Part shown: piece by piece, positions 21,801-31,985 of the stretch
Numbering within the stretch: position 1 is the stretch's first letter
How the letters are laid out: each line of letters starts with the position of its first letter
DNA from: Berberis thunbergii
Lineage: Eukaryota > Streptophyta > Magnoliopsida > Ranunculales > Berberidaceae
Length of the DNA stretch: 64,000 nucleotides
NCBI GenBank assembly: GCA_003290165.1
Contig: QNQO01008265.1
Location: 1 to 64,000, forward strand
Reading direction: 5' to 3'
The notes under the pieces: model-generated
Seen by the model: the letters and a program-made list of their open reading frames with translations, nothing else
Databases searched by the model: none
What the model was told of the DNA's origin: nothing
Position numbers and translations under genes: made by a program

Positions 21801-24720
21801 CATTTTTATTCCTTAACTGATACGGTTAGCAATTAGCATAGTCTTGCTTCATTATTACTAGTAGATTGTGTGCTCGAACGTCAATTACAAATTATGATAT
21901 TATGTTGCTTATGATGCATTTGAATGTTTAATTATGTGTTTGGATTATTCGTTATTATTGTTTATGTTCATATGAGTTATAAAAAAATTAAATAAAAATA
22001 ATAAGGTTTGACGGGTCGCCAAGTCCTAGGTTTTTGGAACTTGCCGAGTCGTCGTGTCATTTCCATGTCATGCACGACACGCGTGTTTGAGTCTGTGCAT
22101 CCTCGGTTGTGGAGTACTCTATTTGGTTTGCTAGTTTTTTTTGCTTGACCATGGAGAGATATATTATGTATTTAGTTGTATTTTGTAGCACTGGAATCCA
22201 ACTTACATCCTAGATTGCACATGAAGATGTGTACTCTATATGTTCATAAATTTGTTGAATGAACGACTGCATGTGGTTATGTGTTGGTGTATAAAATTTG
22301 AAATTGTAGTTGTGGTTTGGATGGCATGCAACTTTGATTCATTGTCCAATCTCATGGTTGTAGTTTAAGATCCCCTGATAAAGTTATCCGTTTTTCTTGG
22401 CTTCCTTTTGATATTTGTTATCTATAATTATGTTTGCTATCCACTTGGGGTAAAACAATATGGAGTTGACACGAACTACATTTTGCGTGGTTTGTGTTAA
22501 TTGAGACAATCAAAGATAATATGAAACCTCGTGTATTCTTCTTGAATACTTGAATTGGTGTTTATTGTGGTTGAAGATTCAAACACATGGGCATGTGAGG
22601 TATGGTGGTGAACAATCAAAGATAAGATGGAAGCTCACTAGTCTGTGTTTTCTCTCTGGGTCTTATAGAGAGAAAAGAGAGAGGAAGAGGGAAGGAGGGA
22701 GAGAGCGGTGGGGAGGGAGGTGAGGGAGGTAGGGTGGGGGAGGCGCAACAGTGAAACGGAGAGGCAGGGGGCGGTTGGCAGCGATTAAAACAGAGAGGAA
22801 GAGGGAGGGAGAGGCGGAGGTGGTGGTAGACGGGGAAAACATGAAGGAAGTGGGAGGGAGGGAGGGAGAGGGGGAGGTGGCGGTAGACGGGGAAACATAA
22901 AGGAAGAGGGAGGGAGGGAGAGGCGGTGGTCGTAGATGTGAATGGAGAGGAAGGCAGTGATGTTGCCGGTGAACATTGGGGAGGAAGGGGGCGGTGGTGA
23001 GGGAGGGAGGGGGATGGCTGGTTACCAGAGGGGAGAAGAAGATGAGGGAGGTGGGAGGGATGGAAAAATGTTTGATGATGGTTTTTTAAAAATCTTATGA
23101 TATGTATTGAGATACACATTTCAAATTTTTTTTTTACCGTTTGAACCATTGATTCACCTCAAGATCTAATTATTAGTTGTCCAATGCCAACATTTTAATC
23201 TCAGCCCTTGTATCAGTTTAGGGGTATTTTGGTCATCAAAATGTGACCATTTGAAAAGAAACGGTCAATGGATGTGGACCGCTAGTCTGGGTGCATCTGC
23301 AATACGATGTCTTTTGGGACTAATCCTGAATTAACTATGTATTTTGGGGATAACTTCAATCAATCCATTATTTAATTTATAGTTGTTTACTGCACTTCAG
23401 ATCATTGCTAGGTGTCTGAAACTATCTGTTTCTATGACTTGACCTGAAATCATGACTTGTTTTGTCTTGAGATATGTTATACTTGATCACTTGTGTCGCT
23501 GTTACGTGGTGGGCTTTTGCCTTTGATAAGTTCTAGTTATAAATGACGTAGCTGTATTTCATATGGAAATTCTTGCCACAGGCAATGCATTTAATCACAC
23601 ACTGGATTTAGTTCAAAGAGCGAATTTGAGTTGAAATCTATCTATGAGCTAGTAGTTAATTATCAGGATAGGAAACCCCATAGAAAGATGAATCCGGTCT
23701 CTCATCATAATAGCCGAGTCTCTCTTAATAATAGTCGAATCGGTTGTGCATCTCCAGCGCAGAGAGACTGAAACTCAACCTCAATAGTTTGAAAACTCAA
23801 ATGAACTTGAACTCTTGCATGAGATTGTCTATTGAGCATTGACACTGATACAAGCCTCACTCAGCAAGCTCATCCCTGGTAAAGTGTGTCACAGAAAGAG
23901 GTTTTGGTTCGGATATGCTCCATAGTATAAATATGCTAGAAATGGCAAAAGACACATAATTATTTTATCAGCTCTTATTTGCACCATTATGACGTTGACA
24001 ATCTAGAAATTCCAGAGAAACGTAGGTAGAGTGCATAAATTATGTTTCCATAGTTTTTCATGTCCATTGGATGAAAATTTTACTAACGGATCCTGTGTTG
24101 CGTGTTTCCATAATTTTCTTCTCTCTATGTTTAGAAATGTTGTTTTAGCTGAAATGGTAATGTTTATTGTAAGGCTTGTTTGTCCTCCTTGTAGTACGAA
24201 GTGCTTAAAGGTACTGAAGATCCCTATGAGTCAGGCGTCTGACAAGATGGTGAAGAGGCATGTACAGTCATTCAAAATGCTGACAGTCTTGGACATTAGC
24301 TACTGTTTGAAGATACTTCTGATGGACTTAGGGCTTTGGGGAACTCTTGCACCTCTCTGGTGTATTTGAGGAGAAACATTCCACCGCCAGGGTTTGATGA
24401 ACGGTTAAGACGAGCTGATGATGGAGAGGCAATAGCCATAGCTGAGACAATGCCAAGGATACAACAACTAGAGCTTGGATTTGGTCGGTTCACTGACCTT
24501 GGTTTGGATGCCATCCTTACCAAATGTGTGAAGCTTACCCACCTTGATATTCAAGGATCTTATGGTGTGAAAATGAAAGGAGATCTTTGGGCCAAGTCTG
24601 AACGACTCAAGGTGTTCAGTGAACCCTGGGGTTAATGACTATGAAAATGTAATTACTTCAGATGTTGATGCTGACGCTGCTCATGACAATGGTTGGTACT
24701 TTGGCTCTGAATCAGAATAG
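18847..24720 (+). CDS. F-box/LRR protein, FBW2-like, two exons, frameshifted
   Basis: F-box proteins are substrate receptors of SCF ubiquitin ligases. Exon 1 (18847-19292) has a basic start (MGKRKGKRRRR), a Thr/Asn/Ser low-complexity run, then an F-box at residues 55-98 (GLWEGLSPEVLASIF, FVCKSWKDVV, GPYCWSHIELERW). Exon 2 (24195-24720) joins in phase (TG+T = Cys) and carries leucine-rich repeats (CLKVLKIPMSQ, LTVLDISYCLKI, LGNSCTSLVYL, MPRIQQLELGF) and an acidic end (NDYENVITSDVDADAAHDN). The order and motifs match FBW2 as I remember it; in Arabidopsis FBW2 targets AGO1. Two 1-bp shifts interrupt exon 2: a missing base near 24315 and an extra G near 24632 in a GGGG run. Either a pseudogene or sequence errors. 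Confidence 0.75.
19914..20168. repeat. Tandem duplication of about 127 bp in the F-box intron
   Basis: Both units run through AGATTCTGATGATGCAGATT, CTACATGGAAG and ACTTGTTGAATCTCT. A few substitutions separate them. A diverged relative of the following sequence also occurs downstream of the gene at about 25135-25385. Confidence 0.8.
20396..23366. mobile_element. Mutator-like element, non-autonomous, about 2.97 kb
   Basis: Terminal inverted repeats of about 330 bp: the left end GGGTTAATTGAACTTGCC matches the reverse complement of the right end GGATTGATTGAAGTTATCC, and the match continues through ACATAGTTAATTCAGGA, CTAGCGGTCCACATC and GGGCTGAGATTAAAATG. Flanking 9-mers AGTATTTAA (20387-20395) and ATTATTTAA (23367-23375) differ at one base, fitting the 9-bp target duplication of Mutator elements. 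Inside the TIRs lie a polypyrimidine tract (about 20705-20950) and a matching polypurine tract (22660-23060). No transposase domain is visible; the GA-rich frames around 21150-21640 are compositional. Inserted in the F-box intron. Confidence 0.8.
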
Positions 24721-27086
24721 CAAGGTGCTTAATGTGGTCCCTTTTTTGCTTCTTTTACATACGCCTTTTGGTTTAGCTAGTGTCAATATATATGTGCTTT
24801 GTTAAGTGCCTTTTGGGATTCCTATGATATATTTTGCACAGTTTAGGGTATAGAGTGAGTTACTTCTGTTCCCTATGTCGGATAGATGGTATGTATATTT
24901 AATTATGAAACATAATTACATTGACATTGAAAATATCAAGTTGCATAATGAAATGCTTTGGCCCTTTCCTTACTGCATGCCTTTCTTTAATGTTATTATC
25001 GATACAGCAATCCAAGACCTTTCCATTTGCTGTTTCTCATTCTTTATGGACTCTATTGTCAGTCAGCTGTTTTTTTTTTTTTTTCATTAGGTATATCTCT
25101 CCTTAATGTGCGAATAATTAGTTACTGAATATAAACTTATTGAAACTCTTTGAAAATGCATCTTGGAGTTTAAAATGCAAGCACAATGCAATTAAATTTC
25201 TTGTCAGTTGCACTTGAACATCTTTTTCTATTTACTGTCCTTTCTGTGTAGAAGTATAGAAATTAATAAGGGATGCTTGATTGTTGGTTGGATTAACTGT
25301 TGTTACCACTGACCTGAAACCATGAGTTGTTTTGAATCGAGATATCTTCTGCTTTGGTTACTTGTGTTACTCTTATTATATCATAAAGGCTGCGTTGGTG
25401 TTCTATCTTTGAGTCGTACCTTCTTCTGGTTGCTCTGGTAAACCTGAATATAGGGTATGTCCATCAAATCTCACTCTTCTGGCTTCCAAGCCAGCATAGA
25501 AAACGAAAAGCCTCTGCACCTCCTGAGCTATAGATTTCTTGATTTCTCTTTGGAAGTTCACTGCAAGGATTAGAGCTCTAGTTTTGTTTAACAGTAACAG
25601 TTCGTGTTCCACCTTTTAACCTGTGACTGTCATTGTCCAAACAATCTCAAGCCTCTACTTCCCTGACATGGAGTCAGAGAAGGAGAAAGGAAATTTAGAA
25701 GAAATACAGTAAGTAGAGGAAGTATTAAGGAGCATGCCTTCAGGTATCTACATACGAAGGCTTTGATGTGTCTTTGAGGTCTTTTATCTTATTATACATT
25801 GTCATTGTGCGTCACAGTAGATTATTAGGTGGCGGTGTCGGTTCTCAAGAAAGTTGCAAGTTACATGGATTACTTGGAGAAATCTTGATCTTTAAGACAT
25901 TTGATTTGGGGTTTCCTGATGTTCTTTGGCTAATTATCACATTATACAGTTTGCAGGCGGACCTAAACTGGTGACTGAGCTGAGAAAGCATGGAGGATAT
26001 TAATCAAGTCCATAGATGTCAGAGTAGAAGGTCTAGGTTTGATTGGTAAAGGAGATAATGGGTATGGAGATGGATGTTCCTCTCCATTGCTAATGAAAGT
26101 AACCAAGGAAAATTGATGAGTTTGCAAACTTGCATCTCATGTTGCTAACGAAAGGGATTACTGCATGCGACGAATTCTGATATTAAACCCTAAACCCAAA
26201 TCCCTAAACCAAGTGGGGACCCTGGTTGCATCTGGGTATGATCTACTTGACCTGTAATTGCCATCCCTATCGAAAGGGTTAACATCAAATAAAACATAGC
26301 GCGGCGTAGACTTCATCTTAATTGGTTAATTACAAAATTGGTTTTTCATATTCATTCCCCCTTGATTGTTTTGTTTTGTTATTCCATGTTTATTAGACCC
26401 ATCACTTGCAACCCCATTTGCTCAGCAATACCACAATACAGTTTAGGTCACTATCAAGTTTCCACTACAGCCTATCTAAATCTCTTAAGCTACTCGAATA
26501 TGCTCTAATTGCTAATTAACAACATGTATGTTTGTTGATCAAGATGAGTTCTAGGGTTTGCTAATGACTCATCTTTCATTAAGATATCAAACAACTAGGG
26601 TTTACTTCAATCTAGATATTAGTATGGCAGAGAGTGCTTTGAAACTGTGTTTGTATATGATTTATTTCGCTATGAACCTGTGATCTACCGGAGAATCGTG
26701 ACCTATCTAGTGTACATTGTTAAAAATTTAAGAGTTTTGATGGTGCCAAAAGGTGTATTATACTACTGCTAATGTAAATGCTACTTGCATACCATGATTT
26801 CAGTATAAACATTGCCGTACTGTCAATGATAGCGCGCATTTTGTCAATTTCAACAGTCAATAGCGCAATTTGGCAATTTTTCAATGTAATAGACAATGAC
26901 CATCACCATGGCAATTTAGTTTATTTTTTCATTTATTGTTTTACTATTGTTGTTTTGTAGGTTTTTAATGATTTCTCTTTCAAACCAACTCGAATTGCAA
27001 AAGGCGTAAACTGACACCAACAAAATTCACTGAAATTTTTTGACATGAAAGAGAAGTAGATTATTTGAGATAATAACATTGTAATA
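24721..27086. other. Intergenic region between the F-box gene and NSP2
   Basis: The first part is probably F-box 3' UTR. Positions 25135-25385 repeat F-box intron sequence (TAAGGGATGCTTGATTGTTGG and GACCTGAAACCATGAGTTGTTTTG-like blocks) without the Mutator-like element. A minus-strand 69-codon frame at 25612-25403 (MEHELLLLNKTRALILAVNF) looks protein-like (LAVNFQREIKKSIAQEVQRL) but no family or adjoining exon was recognised; it may be a gene fragment. Otherwise nothing. Confidence 0.45.
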
Positions 27087-28631
27087 TTAACTTGTAAGAT
27101 CAGAATCCTGAGGTGGTGAAGGGGCAGACCAGATTGACGCCGATAGCAATCGACGCGACTTCCACCCTAAAACCAGCTTATTGGACCCTAATTCTTCAAC
27201 TCTGTACCCATCATTGAAAAGGCCCAACAAGAGCTTGGCCTGACAATGATTGAAGAAACTGATCCCAACAGGCCCAAATCCAGCTCCGGCCATCCACTCT
27301 CCCCAACTACACCATTCATCCTCCTCCCCACTCGCACGATAGATTCGGGCCATCGTTCCTGCTATCCTGGGCCCTATAAACACCCTCTCCACCAGCGCAC
27401 GTGACCAACTCTGCATCGGAAACCCGGCCTCCAACGAGTCGTAAACTGCGGAGTAATGATGCAACGAGTCCATGAACCGGCCCACAAACCCGGCCCCTTC
27501 AATAGGCCCAACTTCTTCCTCGACTAGCGTAATGATCCTCGGGTTTAGTGTTTTCGCACCTGATAGAAATGACGCAACACCCTCCGGCGCACGGTAGCTT
27601 GAATGCGGAAATTGCAACACACAATTGATCACCAATGCTTCTCCTTTCACCAATTTTAAATTCGATAGCCGGAATGACTCGTTGGGGTCCAATTTGCTTT
27701 GATGGAACGAAAATGGTAGCCCGATCGATGCCGCGAATGCGATCAATCGACGGCCCGTCTCGTGCACGGACCCGAACGACTTACGAGCATTGCCACATCG
27801 AGTGATCGCGGTGATCCGAAGGTGTGGAGCGGGTGGTCCTTCTTTTCGAGATACTAAAGCTTGCATCATAGAAGCCCATTGTATACCTTCCATGATATCA
27901 TAGTCAATAATATGCACCCGTCTATCGTGCACCACGGATTCTAGGATAGCTTGGTTGGCCGTAAAATGTCCGAACTTAACATATGGTGACATATCTTGCA
28001 CGAGCTGAAACGCCGCGAGCACGTCCGTTGGATTGATCGCTTGTTGGTCATCACGATGAGCTCCTCCGCTACCAATCGGATGGTGGTGCTTAGTGTACGT
28101 CCCAGCGCCATCTAGCAATCCTTGCAATGCTTCGGTAAAATACGCCGCAAGACGTTCCATGTTGGTTTTCCCATTGGATGGTGACACCAACTCCTTGAGC
28201 CGAACCAATATCACCCGAGCCAATTCCCGGGTCTTACCCGCCCCGGTGAGCGCCTCGGCGGCTGCCATCAATAGATGTACTAGCCTTAGTCCTTTCAAAT
28301 TCTCGTCCACATTCTCACCACCACTACCACCATTCACCAATTCCTCCTCCACCATCATCGGCATAACCGTGCTCGAATCACCCGATTTACACGGGTATCC
28401 AACCGGGTCGAGCTCATTCTCCACCATCATGGACTCAATTAGTTCACGAAAGTCATCAGCCTCTCCCGTGATCGCATCCCAATCAACCACGGGCGACCAA
28501 TCATTCCAATTACAAGCGCCTTCATCTTCCGTAGTAGTAGTAGTAGTCGTAATAGTACTACACCCAGAAAAATCAAGCTCGAACTCGGAAACAAGGTGCC
28601 CAAAATCCGCGTCTTCCATGGCAATGGCCAT
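27087..28631 (-). CDS. NSP2: GRAS transcription regulator NSP2 (Nodulation Signaling Pathway 2), 514 aa
   Basis: NSP2 is a nuclear GRAS protein that works with NSP1. In legumes it is needed for Nod-factor gene induction; more widely it supports strigolactone synthesis and arbuscular mycorrhiza. The protein is intronless and intact, close to the 508 aa remembered for Medicago. It has an acidic N-terminus (WNDWSPVVDWDAITGEADDF at 42-61), then the GRAS domain from about residue 114: LRLVHLLMAAAEALTG (LHR I), RELARVILVRLKELV, the VHIID motif at 239-243 (VHIIDYDIMEGIQW), PFYRE-like and SAW regions to GWKSRRLLSASIWSAP near the end. The start ATG at 28631 precedes MEDADF; Met5 is an alternative. It is a miR171h target candidate (28196-28216). 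GC content is higher than its surroundings. Confidence 0.95.
   Translation of the reverse strand: MAIAMEDADFGHLVSEFELDFSGCSTITTTTTTTEDEGACNWNDWSPVVDWDAITGEADDFRELIESMMVENELDPVGYPCKSGDSSTVMPMMVEEELVNGGSGGENVDENLKGLRLVHLLMAAAEALTGAGKTRELARVILVRLKELVSPSNGKTNMERLAAYFTEALQGLLDGAGTYTKHHHPIGSGGAHRDDQQAINPTDVLAAFQLVQDMSPYVKFGHFTANQAILESVVHDRRVHIIDYDIMEGIQWASMMQALVSRKEGPPAPHLRITAITRCGNARKSFGSVHETGRRLIAFAASIGLPFSFHQSKLDPNESFRLSNLKLVKGEALVINCVLQFPHSSYRAPEGVASFLSGAKTLNPRIITLVEEEVGPIEGAGFVGRFMDSLHHYSAVYDSLEAGFPMQSWSRALVERVFIGPRIAGTMARIYRASGEEDEWCSWGEWMAGAGFGPVGISFFNHCQAKLLLGLFNDGYRVEELGSNKLVLGWKSRRLLSASIWSAPSPPQDSDLTS
28196..28216 (-). promoter_or_regulatory. NSP2: Putative miR171h target site in NSP2
   Basis: On the coding strand this reads GGGTGATATTGGTTCGGCTC plus A, encoding VILVRL in LHR I. 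It matches the complement of Medicago miR171h (as remembered) at 18 of 21 positions; the differences are at target positions 2, 12 and 21, two of which can be G:U pairs. NSP2 regulation by miR171h is established in Medicago. Whether this genome makes the miRNA is not shown here. Confidence 0.75.
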
Positions 28632-28894
28632 GTATTATATGTCAAATTTTGGAGATATAATTCTCCAAGAGATCTATACTACTTAAACTAAATAATGGAG
28701 ATTAGATTAGTGAGAAGGAAGAAAGAGTTGGAAGAAGGGACAGTTTAGAATGATAACTAATAAGGGAGTTTGAGATTAATGGGTATTATATACAAAGATT
28801 AAGATGGGATAAATTGGTTTTATATGTGGAAGGGTCTTAATCAGAGTGATTAATTTAAGTGAAAGAGTGATTAGTTAAAGAGTGTTATATATAT
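28632..28894 (-). promoter_or_regulatory. NSP2 5' flank
   Basis: AT-rich sequence just upstream of the NSP2 start, presumably 5' UTR and core promoter. No TATA box or binding site could be assigned with confidence. A MITE lies about 270 bp upstream of the start codon. Confidence 0.4.
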
Positions 28895-29047
28895 GAGCAT
28901 TGCTACAGCGCACTGGGAGTTAGCCTGGTGAAACCTCTCACTATCCATTTAGTCTCGCGATATGTGCTATACCCATCTCGAGGCAAAATGAACGGTGAGG
29001 AGTTTGCACCAGGCTAAATACCAGGCAAACCCCCGGTGCAACAAAGA
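28895..29047. mobile_element. Small hairpin MITE upstream of NSP2
   Basis: The two halves are inverted repeats of about 70 bp: GAGTTAGCCTGGTGAAACCTCTCAC-like on the left and the complement of GAGTTTGCACCAGGCTAAATACC-like on the right. The right arm has CATCTCGAGGCAAAATGAAC, sharing the ATCTCGAGG core of the larger Mutator-like elements. Target duplication not clear. Confidence 0.6.
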
Positions 29048-30988
29048 ATTTTCGTATATTTTTGCTTAGAAGTTATCAAAGGAGAAAGCTAATTTATTTT
29101 CACCTTAATTAATTACTTTACTTAAGTTGGCAGTTACGATTCAGTTACTGGAACGTTGATTTTTGATCATTGAAGTTGTGGGTTTCATGCGTGTCACGTC
29201 AACGTTGTTGACACGTCATTCTGCCGGCATGAACCGGCTCCACAGTAGTGTTGAGCGGGAGGGTTTTGCTAGGTCATATAGTAAGTATATCAAAGTTTTG
29301 ATGAAAATTTAATTATATGGGTTATCATTATATCATTAAACAAAGATCAAGAATTTTGGTTAGGGCATTTACAGTCGTTGATAATGTTACTCAAAATATT
29401 GATTGATAAGAGGGGAAGTCATCGTTGTAGTTGATCTTGGGCTAAAATGTTTGATGCCCGAGGAATCAAGATATTTGTAACCAGAGTGATATTTCACGAT
29501 TTGAAAATATACCATTGTCATAGATCATATTACGTCCCCTTGATTACAAACATGGTTGCAAAATCTTGGTTTTTAAATAATTTTTTATCGCGCAGCATAA
29601 GGTGTCTAAATAAACAAATACACTTCCGTTGCACAACAAAGCATTTCAGTTAATTTGCAATAGGCCCCAAGGTTTCTACTAACTATGAACTTTTTTTGAT
29701 GAAAATTGAGCGAGGGATGAGGTTGGAGCATTGTTGCTCAAATGAAGAAGCTCCATGTACACTCCCCAAAGAATTTTTACGTACTTCCACATTTGAAAGA
29801 GTCTTATTAATTTGTGTATATATTTGATCGATTATGTGGTACTTGAACAACCAAATTTCTATAATAAAAAAAAATCATACATTTCATATGTTTAATCGAC
29901 TATGAATGTAGTTGCAAGAAACCCTCAAAACTTTACTGCCAAACATTTGTATAATATTTCAAAAAAAAAAAACATTGGCAGATTTGCAAAATCATCTTAA
30001 CATTAGAAATATGTTTGTCCTAGATCTACTAATAGACAAATAAGTCTTAGCTAGCTTGTAGAATAATTAAGATTAGATTCAAATCTTAAGAAGTAAGAAT
30101 TTGCAATTATTGCAATCTTAATTAGTTTTTTTTTCAATGCTTCTTGGTAATTCAAAATTTTGATTATATATTAACGGGCTTTTTATAGCTTATTTATTTA
30201 TTTATTTGAATAGGATTTTGAAAAAAAAAATCGTACGTTGCTTAACCTAGACTTATTCAAACAAATATTAGATACCAAGTCGTTACAAGTACGACTTTAA
30301 GTAATTAATTTTCCGCTCCTTAAGAATCTTTTGTAACTGTTAGATGATTTTTTAACACATGATATTGACACTCTCATTGATTAGTTCTTAGTGAGTATAT
30401 TTTTTAGATTTAAATTGACCTAAGTTGGTGAGAAATCGGCCTTCCAGTTATTTTATTTTCAATTACATTTATACAATAAAAAATGGTATCACAACCCTGA
30501 AGAACCAGTAGTAAACCCTAATTTGATACGAAAACGATGTCATTACCACCACTGGATGAAACAAAGGTGCGAGGACAGATGGAGGAGAGATCGTTGTTGC
30601 TATTTGATCTTATTGTAGTAGCTAAAGACGGTTGGAATGTCATTTTTATCCCATCTATTGGATGAGTTGCGGGAGTGAAGACGGCCAATAATGTATGTAT
30701 TCTACGTCGTGACACTCGTATAGGCCTCTATACCGGCTTGAAAATCGACAGACATGTTGGTTCGACGGAGACGTAGATATGTACTTGTAGAGGCAGATAC
30801 CTTGTAGTTTATATTGATTCAGTCTACATTAGGCTTCAGCAAAATATGTCTGATTGACAGTCCTTTTGTGATCTGTGGTTTTTGCTATAAACACTTACCC
30901 AAAATTCCAATGAGATCAATCCGTCATTCAAAAACAAGTCTCATTTGTTCAATGCTTTCCAGCGGCAGGACGAAACCAAAATACATGA
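29048..30988. other. Intergenic AT-rich region, nothing recognised
   Basis: A 1.9-kb gap between the NSP2 upstream MITE and duplicated segment A. Poly(A)/(T) runs and short frames only. A 65-codon minus frame at 30715-30518 has no domain. Confidence 0.5.
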
Positions 30989-31531
30989 AACCCTATATTT
31001 CATTAATTTTAGCAACGCAAAGGTGCTTAGACAATTAGACCTGGTTATTTTGTTCGAGTTAAAGTTGTCTCCTCTTCATATTTCCACAACTTTGGTTCTT
31101 CCATTAATTGGACAATCTCTTATCTATTTCTCATTGTTTGGAACATGAAAGAGTATCTGTTATATTCTTCCACTTAATATTAGTCATTTGAAGAGTGTTC
31201 AAAATCAAATGTTTTATTACATATTGGAATTCTCATATCACTTAAGATGTCAAACATTCTCAGTAAAAGTGTCCAAAAGTAACTTATGCTATAATCTACT
31301 CTGTGTTAGCTAAAATGTAGGGCACGAGTGTCAATCGTCTAGCTTTGATGGGGGATGATTTGAGTGCCACATATCGATGAAGTGGCAGTTGAGAGCCCAC
31401 TCCTCACCTTTTTAATTCCTATGGAATTTTTTTTTTAAAATCATTAAGTTAGGTATAAGTTGGGAGGAATGACATAGGTTTAACTAAGACCCAAATAAAA
31501 AAAAACTTAAAGAAACATTAAGAGTCACGAC

Positions 31532-31971
31532 TGTTGGACAAATCCAATAATGTGGGCACACATATGTAATATAATATGTATTGCTATCTTAAAGTGTAGT
31601 CCATCAAATATGTGATCTAATAGGGGTATTGGACTATAAGGTATTAATAAATAACAAGGTGTAAATAAGGGTGTAATTTCTAATTCAATGAGGGGCAAAA
31701 TTGAAAATTCACAGCCCGTAAGTTGAAGGGTTATGACTTATGGACATTATAAATATGATTGGTCCCCCGATTGAGCGTTGTGCGTTAAACTGAGATACCC
31801 TTTGGCATTGTCTTCTGTATCCTCTCAACAGAGAATCTAAGGAAACGCTTGAATCAATCGGAAGATTCAATTACAATCAAAAGGGGAAAGCGCTATGGAT
31901 CAAGGTATGTTTCTATTCTTCTTGTTTCCATTGAATCAACTAGAGTCTTAAGTTTTGGTTTAAATACAACA
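31532..31971 (+). repeat. 5' LTR of Copia 2 (440 bp)
   Basis: Starts TGTTGGACAAATCC and ends TTAAATACAACA. A TATAAATA-like sequence (ATTATAAATATGATT) at about 31748-31762 is the probable promoter element. The ATG-containing GGGAAAGCGCTATGGATCAAG near the end is a possible leader peptide start. Confidence 0.93.
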
Positions 31972-31985
31972 ATTGGTATCAGAGC

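Larger units (their letters stand above)
19293..24194 (+). other. F-box gene intron (4.9 kb)
   Basis: Donor GTGAGT, acceptor CTTGTAG. It contains a tandem pair of about 127 bp (19914-20040 and 20042-20168), a 3-kb Mutator-like element (20396-23366), and a further direct repeat: 19645-19770 and 23612-23760 share AGAGCGAATTTGAGTTGAAA and ATGAATCC blocks. The rest is AT-rich. Confidence 0.7.

Noticed and set aside
22616..23149. 177-codon Pro/Ser/His-rich minus frame
   Set aside because: Lies in the purine-rich mirror tract of the same element; low complexity, no domain, part of a TIR.
25403..25612. Minus-strand 69-codon frame as a gene
   Set aside because: Sequence looks protein-like but no family, start context or adjoining exon could be recognised; kept only as a note in the intergenic entry.
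26180..26210. Telomere-like TAAACCCTAAACCC
   Set aside because: Only two or three units; too short to be a telomeric tract and common by chance in plant promoters.
28093..28686. 197-codon plus-strand frame opposite NSP2
   Set aside because: Antisense shadow of the NSP2 coding sequence.
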